Shown here in pieces: positions 52,486-61,757 of a DNA stretch of 64,000 bases (positions are counted from its first letter, which is position 1; every line of letters starts with the position of its first letter). Origin of the DNA: 62-47 sp051954235 (lineage in GTDB: Bacteria > Pseudomonadota > Alphaproteobacteria > Rhizobiales > Xanthobacteraceae); the NCBI GenBank assembly GCA_051954235.1, contig JBQCHY010000055.1:37394-101393 (forward strand), given 5' to 3'. The translations under genes were made by a program, and so were the position numbers. The notes under the pieces are model-generated. The model searched no databases. It was not told where the DNA came from and saw nothing but the letters and a program-made list of their open reading frames with translations.

Positions 52486-53159
52486 GGCAAATAAATTCGC
52501 TCATACAATACCCGCAGGATGCCCGCGGTCGCGCCCCAGATATAACGTTCGGCAAACGGCATCGCGTAAAACGAGCGCTCCGCTCCGCGAAATTCCCGGC
52601 TGTGAATCTGATGATTTTCCGGGTTCATCAAAAACGCCAGCGGCACCTCGAACGCGTCATCCACCTCGCCGGCGTTGATGTGCAGTTCGAAGCCGGGCTT
52701 GACCCGCGCCAAGGTCGGCAGGATGCGGAAGCCGAGCCCGGTCGCATAAAGATCGAGATAACCGATCGGCTCGATGAAATTGCGTTCGAGTCCCACCTCC
52801 TCGTGCGCCTCGCGTAACGCGGCATCGAGCGGCGAGCGATCGGTCGGATCGATCTTGCCGCCGGGAAACGAAATCTGTCCGGCATGGCTGGAGAGATGCG
52901 GCGAACGCTGGGTCAGCAGCACCGTCGGTTCGTCGCGCTCGACCACGGGAATCAGAACCGCCGCCGGGCGGACCGGGTTCTCCTCGGCGATGATCTTCCA
53001 CATCCGGTCGGTGCCCGCATCGCCGCTGGTGGGGATGATGTTAGGATCGGTCAGTCCGGCCGGAACATTGAAATTCAGTCGTTCTTGCGCCCGATGGAAA
53101 AATTCATCGGAGCCCAGTTTGGTCACGGCCGGCTGCGCCGCCAGTATCGATTCAGTCAA
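52482..53159 (-). CDS. CoA pyrophosphatase (NUDIX)
   Basis: This 225-residue protein has the Nudix core FPGGKIDPTD and ALREAHEEVGLE, preceded by LLTQRSPHLSSHAGQISFPGG, the NuCoA motif of CoA-degrading Nudix proteins. It hydrolyses CoA and derivatives to adenosine diphosphate and phosphopantetheine. The start is TTG 53159, overlapping the DUF1285 stop by eight bases, with GAGGG seven bases upstream; no usable ATG precedes the conserved part. Confidence 0.92.
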   Translation of the reverse strand: MTESILAAQPAVTKLGSDEFFHRAQERLNFNVPAGLTDPNIIPTSGDAGTDRMWKIIAEENPVRPAAVLIPVVERDEPTVLLTQRSPHLSSHAGQISFPGGKIDPTDRSPLDAALREAHEEVGLERNFIEPIGYLDLYATGLGFRILPTLARVKPGFELHINAGEVDDAFEVPLAFLMNPENHQIHSREFRGAERSFYAMPFAERYIWGATAGILRVLYERIYLP

Positions 53160-53769
53160 TGGGCGCCCTCACCTCGTCCGCATCCGCCATTGTGAAGAAC
53201 TCACCGGCGGAGACAACCCCAAACATCGGGCGGCCATCGATCATCCGCTCCTCGCCGAGTTCGACCAGATCGTAATAAAGCGCCCGCGTCACCTTGGCCC
53301 ATAGGTCGGCACGCACATGGAGATACGGCATCAGGCCGTCGTCAGGGGCGCGCTCGAAGCGCAACCGGTGCGCGCCGTCGCAGGCCACCCAATCGTCGAC
53401 ATTGGTGCGAAATTGCAATCGCTGCCCGCCCTCACCGGTTTCGATCTTCATCTCCACCGCAACGAACGGCGCATCGTCGACCTGAATGCCGACCTTCTCC
53501 ACCGGTGTCACGAGAAAGTGCTTGCCGTTCTCGCGTTTCAGGATGGTGGAAAATAGCCGCACCAGTGCCGGACGGCCAATCGGCGTGCCAAGATAGAACC
53601 AGGTGCCGTCGCGCGCGATACGCATGTCGAGGTCGCCGCAAAACGGCGGATTCCACAGATGCACCGGAGGCAACCCCTTGGTCCCAGGCGCGTTACCCGC
53701 AACGGCTGCATTCGCGGCGGAGGTCAGCCCGTCGAGGCTGCGATTTGCGGTCTGCCCTTGCTTCGCCAT
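53152..53769 (-). CDS. DUF1285 domain-containing protein
   Basis: This 205-residue protein has PPVHLWNPPFCGDLDMRIARDGTWFYLG and VDDAPFVAVEMK, typical of DUF1285. GGAG precedes ATG 53769 by seven bases. It heads the four-gene overlapping operon and is divergent from the MoxR operon across 216 bases. The biological role of the family is unknown. Confidence 0.88.
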   Translation of the reverse strand: MAKQGQTANRSLDGLTSAANAAVAGNAPGTKGLPPVHLWNPPFCGDLDMRIARDGTWFYLGTPIGRPALVRLFSTILKRENGKHFLVTPVEKVGIQVDDAPFVAVEMKIETGEGGQRLQFRTNVDDWVACDGAHRLRFERAPDDGLMPYLHVRADLWAKVTRALYYDLVELGEERMIDGRPMFGVVSAGEFFTMADADEVRAPID

Positions 53770-53985
53770 GGTTTACTCCGAGGTTGGTCTTATCCGCCGC
53801 GGCACACCGGACCATAGGCCACGGCTCGCCGGAACGTGATACGGCTGCCACTCTTGTCTCCCGATAATATGGGGATAGTTCGATTCAAGAAATACGTGGC
53901 GTGGCCAGACGTTTAGCATGGTACTGAATGGCATCGGGGCGATGGCCGCGACAACCCGGAATGATATTCCGGCAAGGAGAGACGA

Positions 53986-54990
53986 ATGGCTGGCGCAGAC
54001 GGTGTCGAGAAGCTTGAAGACGTGATCGTGCGGTCGGCGGAACAACTTGCCGGCAACATTCGCGCCGCGAAGGCCGCGATCTCCAACGTGATCTTCGGAC
54101 AAGAGCGCGTCATCGACAACACGCTGGTGACGATCCTGTCCGGCGGCCACGCGCTGCTGATCGGCGTTCCCGGCCTTGCCAAGACCAAGCTGGTGGAAAC
54201 GCTGGGCGTCACGCTCGGGCTCGACGCCAAGCGCATCCAGTTCACGCCGGACCTGATGCCGTCCGACATTCTCGGCGCCGAAGTGCTGGACGAGAGCGGC
54301 GGCGGACGGCGTTCGTTCCGTTTCATCGCAGGCCCGGTGTTCGCGCAACTGTTGATGGCAGACGAAATCAACCGCGCCAGCCCGCGCACTCAATCGGCGC
54401 TGTTGCAGGCGATGCAGGAGCAGCACATCACCGTCGCCGGCGCGCGGCACGACCTGCCGAAGCCGTTCCATGTGCTGGCCACGCAAAATCCGCTGGAACA
54501 GGAAGGGACCTACCCCCTCCCGGAAGCGCAACTCGACCGCTTCCTGATGGAAATCAACGTCGACTATCCGGATCGCGACGCCGAGCGGCGTATCCTGTTC
54601 GAAACCACCGGCGCGGAGGAATCCCCCGCCAAGGCGGCCATGACCGTCGACGACCTGATCGCGGCGCAACGGCTGGTGCGGCGGCTGCCGGTCGGCGATT
54701 CCGTGGTGGAAGCGATCCTCTCCCTCGTCCGCTCGGCCCGTCCCGGCCCGGACAGCGGCGACCTCGGCAAGCTGATCGCCTGGGGCCCCGGCCCACGCGC
54801 CAGTCAATCGCTGATGCTGGCGGTACGCGCGCGTGCGCTGCTCGACGGTCGCCTCGCCCCGTCGATCGACGACGTGCTCGACCTCGCCGAGCCGGTGCTG
54901 AAGCATCGCATGGCGCTGACCTTCGCGGCACGTGCCGAAGGCCGCACCATTTCCGACGTGATCAGCCAACTGAAGACGCGGATCGGCTGA
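53986..54990 (+). CDS. MoxR family AAA+ ATPase
   Basis: This 334-residue protein has a Walker A, GVPGLAKTKLVE, a Walker B, LLMADEINRASPRTQSALLQAM, and EGTYPLPEAQLDRFLMEINVDYP, all typical of MoxR. Such ATPases work as chaperones with VWA proteins of the same operon. AAGGAG precedes ATG 53986 by six bases. Its stop overlaps the DUF58 start (TGATG), so the genes are coupled. Confidence 0.95.
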   Translation: MAGADGVEKLEDVIVRSAEQLAGNIRAAKAAISNVIFGQERVIDNTLVTILSGGHALLIGVPGLAKTKLVETLGVTLGLDAKRIQFTPDLMPSDILGAEVLDESGGGRRSFRFIAGPVFAQLLMADEINRASPRTQSALLQAMQEQHITVAGARHDLPKPFHVLATQNPLEQEGTYPLPEAQLDRFLMEINVDYPDRDAERRILFETTGAEESPAKAAMTVDDLIAAQRLVRRLPVGDSVVEAILSLVRSARPGPDSGDLGKLIAWGPGPRASQSLMLAVRARALLDGRLAPSIDDVLDLAEPVLKHRMALTFAARAEGRTISDVISQLKTRIG

Positions 54991-55928
54991 TGGCGGCCGC
55001 CGCGCAGCAGGCTTCAGGCGAGACAGTCGCGATCCGGCGCGCGGACGGCGAAAGCCGCACGCTCGCGGCCTCGCTGCCGCGTCTGGTGCTGGAAGCGCGC
55101 CGCATCGCCGCCAACGTCATCCACGGTCTGCACGGCCGCCGCCGCGCCGGCGCCGGCGAGAATTTCTGGCAATATCGCCGCTTCGTTTCCGGCGAGCCGG
55201 CACAAAACGTCGACTGGCGGCGCTCGGCGCGCGACGATCTGCTTTACGTGCGCGAGCACGAATGGGAGGCCGCGCACACCGTGTGGCTGTGGCCGGATCG
55301 CTCGGCATCGATGGCCTTCGCCTCGAAGGGCGCGCGCGACAGCAAGCTCGAACGCGCGCTGATCGTCTCGTTCGCGCTGGCCGAGCTGCTGGTCGCGGGC
55401 GGCGAACGCGTCGGCGTGCCCGGCCTGATGACGCCGACCGCGAGCCGCAACGTCATCGACAAGATGGCGCAGGCGATGCTGCACGACACCGCGACGCGTG
55501 ACAGCCTGCCGCCGTCCTTTGTGCCGACCGCGCTGTCGGAGGTCGTGGTGCTGTCGGACTTCTGGTCGCCGATCGGCGACATCAAGGCGATGCTGGCGGG
55601 CTTGTCCGCGTCGGGTGCGCGCGGCGCGCTGGTGCAGGTGGTCGATCCCGCGGAGGAGAGCTTTCCGTATTCGGGACGCATCGAATTCGTCGAGCCGGAA
55701 GGCGGCGGCGTGGTGACGGCGGGCCGCGCCGAAACCTGGGCGCGCGATTACGTTGTCCGCGTCGCCCTACATCGCGATCAGATTCGCGCCGAAGCGTCGA
55801 AACTGGACTGGCTGTTCTCCACTCATGTCACCGACCGCTCGGCCGCCGAGCTGTTGCTGTATCTGCACGCCGGCATGATGGCGCATAAAGGCGGCGGAAC
55901 GGCTGTGAAGGTGGGACGCAGCGCATGA
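54990..55928 (+). CDS. DUF58 (VWA-like) protein
   Basis: This 312-residue protein has the DUF58 core GENFWQYRRFVSGEPAQNVDWRRSARDDLLYVREHEW (seen as separate short motifs) and a VWA-like WLWPDRSASMAF with a metal-site DxSxS-like pattern. In MoxR operons the DUF58 protein is thought to be a substrate or partner of the ATPase. The start is coupled to moxR and the end overlaps the next gene by four bases (ATGA). Confidence 0.93.
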   Translation: MAAAAQQASGETVAIRRADGESRTLAASLPRLVLEARRIAANVIHGLHGRRRAGAGENFWQYRRFVSGEPAQNVDWRRSARDDLLYVREHEWEAAHTVWLWPDRSASMAFASKGARDSKLERALIVSFALAELLVAGGERVGVPGLMTPTASRNVIDKMAQAMLHDTATRDSLPPSFVPTALSEVVVLSDFWSPIGDIKAMLAGLSASGARGALVQVVDPAEESFPYSGRIEFVEPEGGGVVTAGRAETWARDYVVRVALHRDQIRAEASKLDWLFSTHVTDRSAAELLLYLHAGMMAHKGGGTAVKVGRSA

Positions 55929-58741
55929 TGGGATTGCCGCTCGCCTTCGCTCAACCGCTGCTGCTCACCGGGCTGCTGGCGCTGCCGGTGCTGTGGTGGC
56001 TGCTGCGCGTGATGCCGCCGCGCCCGAAGCGTATCGATTTTCCGCCAACGCGCTTGCTGCTCGAAATCGCTCCCAAGGAAGAAACCCCGTCTCGCACGCC
56101 GTGGTGGCTGACCGCGCTGCGGCTGCTCGCCGCCGCGCTGGTGATCTTCGCCGCCGCCGGCCCGACGTGGAATCCGCAAACAGGTGCGGCGAAAAGCAGC
56201 GGTCCACTGGTGATCTTGTTCGACGACGGCTGGAGCGCGGCATCGAGTTGGGATGCGCGCATAAAGGCTGCTGATGAATTGATCGCCAGCGCCGACAACG
56301 ACCGGCGCGGCGTCGCGCTGATCCCGCTGTCGGAGCCCACGCGCGATATCACCTTGATGCCGGCCGGCTCCGCGCGGGTGGCGCTGCGGCAATTGTCGCC
56401 GAAACCCTATTCCATCGCGCGCGTCGAAACGCTGCCAATCATTGCGCGCTTCCTGAAGGCAACCGGCGACTGCGACATCGTCTGGCTATCGGACGGCATC
56501 GATACCGGACGCGGCACGGAATTCGTCGAAGGGCTCGGCAAGACCGTCGAAAGCCGCACGCTGACCATCTTCAACGGCGGCGCGCCGCCGGCCCACGCGC
56601 TCGCCGCCGCCGAGAACGCTGCTGCGAAAATGACGGTGAAGGTGTTGCGCGCGGCATCCGGCGGCGTTGACGCGGGCATCGTCCGCGCGCTCGACCAGAA
56701 GAACTCGCCGATCGGCGAAGCGCCGTTCAAGTTCGGTGCTGCCGACACCGAAACCGAAGCAGCGTTCGATCTGCCGGTCGAATTACGCAACGACATCGCG
56801 CGGCTCGAAGTTGCCGGCGAACGCTCGGCCGGCGCGGTGCAACTGCTCGACAAGCGCTGGCGGCGGCGTGCCGTCGGTCTCGTCAGCGGCGCGTCCACCG
56901 ACACCGCGCAGCCGCTCTTGGCTTCAACTTTCTATCTGACCCGCGCGCTGGCGCCGTTCGCCGATATCCGCCCCGCCGGCGGCATGGCCCCTGCGCAGGC
57001 AGTCGCACAATTTCTCGACCAGAAACTGCCGCTGATCGTACTCGCCGATGTCGGCGCGCTGCCGCCGGACGTGCGCGACCGTCTCGACAAATGGATCGAA
57101 CAAGGCGGCGTGCTGGTGCGCTTCGCCGGGCCGCGGCTGGCGCAGGCCGACGACGATCTGGTGCCGGTGAAGTTGCGCCGTGGCGACCGCAGCCTCGGCG
57201 GCAGCCTGACATGGGAGAAGCCGCAGCATCTCGCCGCCTTCGCGTCCGATGGACCGTTTGCGGGCCTCGCAGTGCCGGCCGACGTCACCGTGACGCGGCA
57301 GGTGCTGGCCGAGCCAGACGGAAAATTGGCGACGCGCAGTTGGGCCTCGCTGGTGGACGGCACGCCGCTGGTCACCGGCGAACGGCGCGGCAAGGGCATC
57401 GTCACGCTGTTCCATGTCAGCGCCGACATGCGCTGGTCTGATCTGCCGATGTCCGGCACCTTCGTCGAGATGTTGCGGCGACTGGTCGATCTCTCCGGCT
57501 ACACGGCGACACCGGGCGCCGGCCCCGCTGCGGAAGCCAAAGCGGAAACCGTCGCGCCGCTGCGCATCCTCGACGGTTTTGGCGCATTCGGTCCGCCGCC
57601 CTCCACCGCCAAGCCGCTCGCCGCGACCTATCGCGATCGCGCGACGCTCGATCATCCGCCCGGCTTCTACGGCCCAGCCGACGGCCCGCTCGCCGTGAAC
57701 ACGCTGGCGGCGGACGATCGCCTCAAAGCGCTCGATGTCTCGGGCCTCAACGCGCGGCAGGCGACCTATACCAACGCCGAGCCGAGCGACTTGCGCGGCC
57801 TGTTGCTGTCGGCAGCGCTGGCGCTGTTCCTGATCGATGCGATCATCGTCGCCTTGCTCGGCGGCGGTCTCGCGGCGTTGCTGCGACGTCGTGCGGCTGT
57901 CGCGACAGCATTGCTGCTCACGCTCGCGCTGAGTTCAGCAACGATCATTCCGACGCCGGCCCACGCGCAAAACAGCGCTGACGACTTCGCCGTGAAAGCG
58001 GTGTCGCAAACCCGCCTTGCTTACGTCATCACCGGCAATCCCGATGTCGATGACATCGTCAAATCCGGCATGCAGGCGCTGACGCTGTTCCTGTCGCAAC
58101 GCACAGCGCTTGAGGCAGGCGATCCGGTCGGCGTCGATCCGGCGCGCGACGAACTGGCGTTCTTCCCGCTGATCTACTGGGCCATCGTTCCCGGCGCGCC
58201 GAAACCGTCGCAGGAAGCGCTCAACCGCATCGACGCCTACATGAAACAAGGCGGCACGGTGCTGTTCGACACCCGCGACGCCATCGAGGCACCGAGCAGT
58301 CCCGGCGGAGAATCGCAGACGCCCGGCATGGTGACCTTGCGCGGCATCCTGTCGTCGCTCGACGTGCCCGAACTCGAACCGATTCCGCCGGAACACGTGC
58401 TGACCAAGACATTCTTTCTGCTGCACGACTTCCCCGGGCGTTTCAACTCCGGCCAGACCTGGGTGGAAGCCCTGCCGCGTGAAGAGAGCGACGACGCCGC
58501 CTCGCGGCCGGCGCGCGGCGGCGACGGCGTGTCGCCGATCATCATCACCTCAAACGATCTCGCCGGCGCATGGGCGCTGCGGCCCGATGGCCGACCGATG
58601 CTGCCATTGACGCCGGGCGAACCACGTCAACGCGAATTCGCCTTCCGCGCCGGCGTCAATGTCGTGATGTATACGCTCACCGGCAACTACAAGGCCGATC
58701 AGGTCCACGCGCCGGCGCTGATCGAACGGCTGGGGCAGTGA
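55925..58741 (+). CDS. DUF4159 domain protein with BatA-like N-terminus
   Basis: This 938-residue membrane protein starts with a BatA-like region of two helices (PLAFAQPLLLTGLLALPVLWWLL and WWLTALRLLAAALVIFAAAG). A VWA-like region follows, with LVILFDDGWSAASSW. A mid-protein membrane segment lies near 630-680. The C-terminal DUF4159 domain begins after a segment ending PTPAHAQ (about residue 678) and has YVITGNPDVDDIV and GGTVLFDTRDA. The start is coupled to DUF58. Its role, perhaps with MoxR in envelope or stress physiology, is uncharacterised. Confidence 0.9.
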   Translation: MMGLPLAFAQPLLLTGLLALPVLWWLLRVMPPRPKRIDFPPTRLLLEIAPKEETPSRTPWWLTALRLLAAALVIFAAAGPTWNPQTGAAKSSGPLVILFDDGWSAASSWDARIKAADELIASADNDRRGVALIPLSEPTRDITLMPAGSARVALRQLSPKPYSIARVETLPIIARFLKATGDCDIVWLSDGIDTGRGTEFVEGLGKTVESRTLTIFNGGAPPAHALAAAENAAAKMTVKVLRAASGGVDAGIVRALDQKNSPIGEAPFKFGAADTETEAAFDLPVELRNDIARLEVAGERSAGAVQLLDKRWRRRAVGLVSGASTDTAQPLLASTFYLTRALAPFADIRPAGGMAPAQAVAQFLDQKLPLIVLADVGALPPDVRDRLDKWIEQGGVLVRFAGPRLAQADDDLVPVKLRRGDRSLGGSLTWEKPQHLAAFASDGPFAGLAVPADVTVTRQVLAEPDGKLATRSWASLVDGTPLVTGERRGKGIVTLFHVSADMRWSDLPMSGTFVEMLRRLVDLSGYTATPGAGPAAEAKAETVAPLRILDGFGAFGPPPSTAKPLAATYRDRATLDHPPGFYGPADGPLAVNTLAADDRLKALDVSGLNARQATYTNAEPSDLRGLLLSAALALFLIDAIIVALLGGGLAALLRRRAAVATALLLTLALSSATIIPTPAHAQNSADDFAVKAVSQTRLAYVITGNPDVDDIVKSGMQALTLFLSQRTALEAGDPVGVDPARDELAFFPLIYWAIVPGAPKPSQEALNRIDAYMKQGGTVLFDTRDAIEAPSSPGGESQTPGMVTLRGILSSLDVPELEPIPPEHVLTKTFFLLHDFPGRFNSGQTWVEALPREESDDAASRPARGGDGVSPIIITSNDLAGAWALRPDGRPMLPLTPGEPRQREFAFRAGVNVVMYTLTGNYKADQVHAPALIERLGQ

Positions 58742-58778
58742 GATGGTTGGAGCGTTGCATTTCACGACGAGCCTCTAC

Positions 58779-58884
58779 ACCTCTCCCCGTCGGGGAGAGG
58801 TCGGCGCAATGCGCCGGGTGAGGGGGGACGTGCCTCTCGATAGTCGGTACGCCCTCACCCCAGCCCTCTCCCCACGGGAGAGGG
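58779..58884. repeat. Palindromic intergenic repeat, family E (copy 2)
   Basis: ACCTCTCCCCGTCGGGGAGAGGT is followed by GTGAGGGGGGAC, CCCTCACCCC and CCTCTCCCCACGGGAGAGGG. It separates the DUF4159 gene from the last gene of the operon. Confidence 0.85.
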
Positions 58885-58912
58885 AGCAGGCCTCCTCCAA
58901 AGGATGCGCTGC

Positions 58913-60976
58913 ATGAATTACGGCATCGCCTTAACCCCCCTCGTCCCGACGCTCGTGCTGTGGATCGGGCTTGCGGCCATCGTTGTCATCGCGGCGGTGC
59001 TGCTGTTCGGCCGCACACGCGGCGCGCTGATCCGCGTCGGCGCGCTGGCGCTGATCCTGCTGGCATTGGCCAATCCGTCGTTCACCAGTGAGGAACGCGA
59101 GCCGCTGTCGTCGGTCGCCGCCGTGGTGGTCGACAAGAGCCCGAGCCAGGATTTCGGCACCCGCGCCAAGGAAACCGACGAGGTGCGGCAAGCACTGGTC
59201 GACCGTCTCAAGCAGATCAAGGGCCTCGAGGTTCGCGTCGTCGAAGCCGGTCAAGCCGATGGCGAGACCGACGGCACCAAATTGTTCGGCGCGCTGTCCA
59301 CGACACTGTCCGACGTGCCGACCGATCGCGTTGCCGGCGCGTTCCTGATCACCGACGGCCGCGTCCACGACATTCCGGCCGATGCCGCCGCGCTCGGTTT
59401 CAAGGCGCCGATCCACGCGCTGATCACCGGACGCAGCGACGAGCGCGATCGCCGCATTGCGATTACCGCCGCGCCGCGCTTCGGCATCGTCGGGCAAAAG
59501 CAGACCATCACCTATCGCCTCGAGGATCACGGCGTCACCGGCCAGCAGGCGCGCGTCGTGGTGCGCCGCGACGGCGAGGTGCTCAACGAACGCACGGTCA
59601 ATGGCGGCCAGACCGTCAACGTCAGCGTCGACATCAAGCATGCCGGGCCGAACATCGTCGAGATCGAAGCCTCACCGCTGGAGAACGAACTGACGCTGGT
59701 GAACAATCGTGCTGTCGTGGTGATCGACGGCGTGCGCGACAAGCTGCGCGTGCTGCTGGTCTCCGGCGAGCCGCATTCCGGCGAGCGCACATGGCGCAAC
59801 CTGCTCAAGTCCGACGCCAGCGTCGATCTGGTGCACTTCACCATTCTACGGCCGCCGGAGAAACAGGACGGCACGCCGATCAACGAACTGTCGCTGATCG
59901 CGTTTCCGACGCGCGAACTGTTCCAGCAGAAGATCAACGAATTCCAGTTGATCATCTTCGATCGCTACGCCCGGCAGGGCGTGCTGCCGACCGCCTATTT
60001 CGACAACATCGCGCGCTATGTCCGCGCCGGTGGCGCCATGCTGGTGTCGGCGGGGCCGGACTACGCGTCCGTGACAAGCATCTGGCGCACGCCGCTCGAC
60101 TCGGTGCTGCCGGCCGAGCCGGTCGGCGTCACCGAAAAACCCTATCTCGCGCACCTGAGCGAGATCGGTAAACGCCACCCGGTGACGCGCGGTCTCGAAG
60201 GCTCCGGCTCTGAGCCGCCGCACTGGAGCCGCTTCTTCCGCACCGTCAACACCCGCAACGCCGATTCACCACCGTTGATGACCGGCGCCGACGGCCAGCC
60301 GCTACTGTTGTTGTCGCGCTATGGCGAAGGCCGCGTCGCGCTGCTGCTGTCGGATCACATCTGGCTGTGGGCGCGCGGCTATGAGGGCGGCGGACCGCAT
60401 CTCGACCTGCTGCGGCGGATGTCGCATTGGCTGATGAAGGAGCCCGAGCTCGACGAGGAAGCGCTGCGCCTTCAGGTGCGCGGCAAGGAACTGACGGTGC
60501 AACGGCAGACCATGGCCGACACCGTCGCGCCGGTCACCGTCACCGCGCCGTCGGGCGCGAAACGCGAACTGACCTTGAATGCTGGCGAGCCGGGCCTGTG
60601 GAGCGCCGCCATCGAAGCCAACGAACTCGGCCTTTGGCAGGCGACCGATGGCAAGCTGAATGCGCTGGTCAATGTCGGACCGGCGAACCCGAAGGAATTC
60701 TCCGAAGTCACTTCGACGCCGGATACGTTGAAGCCGTTGTCGCAGGCGACCGGCGGCGATGCCCGCCGCATCGCCGAGAGCGGCAGCGTTACCCTGCCGC
60801 GCATCGTGCCGGTGCGCGCCTCCAGCGTCTATCGCGGCGACGGCTGGCTCGGCGTGCATATGCGCGACGCCAGCGTGGTGCGCGGCGTCGGCGTGCTGCC
60901 AATGTTCGCAGGCGTCATCGGCCTGTTGCTGCTGCTTGGCGCCTTCGCCGCGACCTGGCTGCGTGAGGGACGCTGA
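58913..60976 (+). CDS. Membrane protein with glutamine-amidotransferase-like domain
   Basis: This 687-residue protein starts with two N-terminal helices (TLVLWIGLAAIVVIAAVLLFG and GALALILLALANPSF). A VWA-like region has VVVDKSPSQDFG. A GATase-like region spans about residues 310-490 (FDRYARQGVLP, GGAMLVSAGPDYAS). One C-terminal helix is GVIGLLLLLGAFAATWLREG. The start at ATG 58913 has AAAGGA eight bases upstream; an ATG nine bases earlier is less well placed. It is the last gene of the MoxR cluster. Its role is unknown. Confidence 0.88.
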   Translation: MNYGIALTPLVPTLVLWIGLAAIVVIAAVLLFGRTRGALIRVGALALILLALANPSFTSEEREPLSSVAAVVVDKSPSQDFGTRAKETDEVRQALVDRLKQIKGLEVRVVEAGQADGETDGTKLFGALSTTLSDVPTDRVAGAFLITDGRVHDIPADAAALGFKAPIHALITGRSDERDRRIAITAAPRFGIVGQKQTITYRLEDHGVTGQQARVVVRRDGEVLNERTVNGGQTVNVSVDIKHAGPNIVEIEASPLENELTLVNNRAVVVIDGVRDKLRVLLVSGEPHSGERTWRNLLKSDASVDLVHFTILRPPEKQDGTPINELSLIAFPTRELFQQKINEFQLIIFDRYARQGVLPTAYFDNIARYVRAGGAMLVSAGPDYASVTSIWRTPLDSVLPAEPVGVTEKPYLAHLSEIGKRHPVTRGLEGSGSEPPHWSRFFRTVNTRNADSPPLMTGADGQPLLLLSRYGEGRVALLLSDHIWLWARGYEGGGPHLDLLRRMSHWLMKEPELDEEALRLQVRGKELTVQRQTMADTVAPVTVTAPSGAKRELTLNAGEPGLWSAAIEANELGLWQATDGKLNALVNVGPANPKEFSEVTSTPDTLKPLSQATGGDARRIAESGSVTLPRIVPVRASSVYRGDGWLGVHMRDASVVRGVGVLPMFAGVIGLLLLLGAFAATWLREGR

Positions 60977-61009
60977 CTGGGTCTCGCAAAAGATATCTCC
61001 GCCCACTAC

Positions 61010-61031
61010 GTCGTCCCTGCGCAAGGACGAC
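61010..61031 (+). terminator. Hairpin ending the MoxR operon (family C-type)
   Basis: GTCGTCC pairs with GGACGAC around eight bases and ACTTTTCG follows, 33 bases after the stop of the membrane protein gene. Confidence 0.6.
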
Positions 61032-61117
61032 ACTTTTCGTGTTGTAAATTCGCACGCAAAACGAATTTCATGTCAGGCTCGGATGTCCAACGGTTGACAA
61101 CAGCCGCCTCTGGCTGC

Positions 61118-61136
61118 GATGTTACATTATAACATC
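61118..61136. promoter_or_regulatory. Zur-box-like palindrome upstream of DUF2946/TonB receptor genes
   Basis: GATGTTACATTATAACATC is a 7-5-7 perfect inverted repeat. It resembles the GTTATA-type Zur operators of alphaproteobacteria. It lies 47 bases before the DUF2946 start and just downstream of a TTGACA hexamer (61094-61099), where a bound repressor would block transcription when zinc is plentiful. Confidence 0.75.
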
Positions 61137-61183
61137 CGAAGCGGCCGGGGTGGACCGTTTCGCGATTCTGGGCTGATCGCGCG

Positions 61184-61606
61184 ATGAAATGGTTTCGATC
61201 GAGGATAAAGGCGGGGACCCGGCTGGCGCTGTTGGCGCTGGCGGTTCAGTTCGTCCTCTCGTTCGGCCATTTCCACGGCACCGCCGCGCTCGCGGCCCCC
61301 GGCATCCATGCCGTCACCGCGCCGGCTTCCGCCGCCCTGCTTTCGAATCAGACCAAGGCCACGAGCAACGCGCTCGCCACCGCCGAACCGGAACAGGCGC
61401 CGGACCAGTCCCACGGCGATCATCACGACGGCTATTGCGCGATCTGCGCGGTGATGTCGCTGGCGGGTTCGCTGATCACCGGCGGCCCCGTCCTTCTGCT
61501 GGTCCCCGAAGCGTATCAGGTCCTCAGCCGGACCACCGACGCCGAGTTCTCTCACCTCGCCTCACCGCACGGCATCTCGCAGCCGCGCGCACCTCCCGCT
61601 TCCTGA
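61184..61606 (+). CDS. DUF2946 family protein
   Basis: This 140-residue exported protein starts with a hydrophobic helix (LALLALAVQFVLSFGHF). It has a His-rich SHGDHHDGYCAICAVMSLAGS segment with a CxxC pair, and a second helix at LAGSLITGGPVLLLV. DUF2946 genes often neighbour TonB receptors for metals. A Zur-like box precedes it and a TonB receptor follows, so I infer a role in zinc (or copper) acquisition. Confidence 0.85.
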   Translation: MKWFRSRIKAGTRLALLALAVQFVLSFGHFHGTAALAAPGIHAVTAPASAALLSNQTKATSNALATAEPEQAPDQSHGDHHDGYCAICAVMSLAGSLITGGPVLLLVPEAYQVLSRTTDAEFSHLASPHGISQPRAPPAS

Positions 61607-61623
61607 GCCTGACGGACTGACAC

Positions 61624-61663
61624 GCTTCTCGCCGCCGCATCTCGCACGCGGCGCGTGAGAAGC
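61624..61663 (+). other. Inverted repeat between DUF2946 and the TonB receptor gene
   Basis: GCTTCTC and GAGAAGC form the outer arms, with GCCGC/GCGGC inside. No T-run follows, so it may reduce or stabilise the transcript between the two genes. Confidence 0.45.
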
Positions 61664-61757
61664 CCTCCTCCATCATGCGCCCGCAACGACGGGCATCCGC
61701 GAAACCGCATCGACGATCAACGGTGCGCCGCTCGCGGATTCAGGAATCGGATTCATC

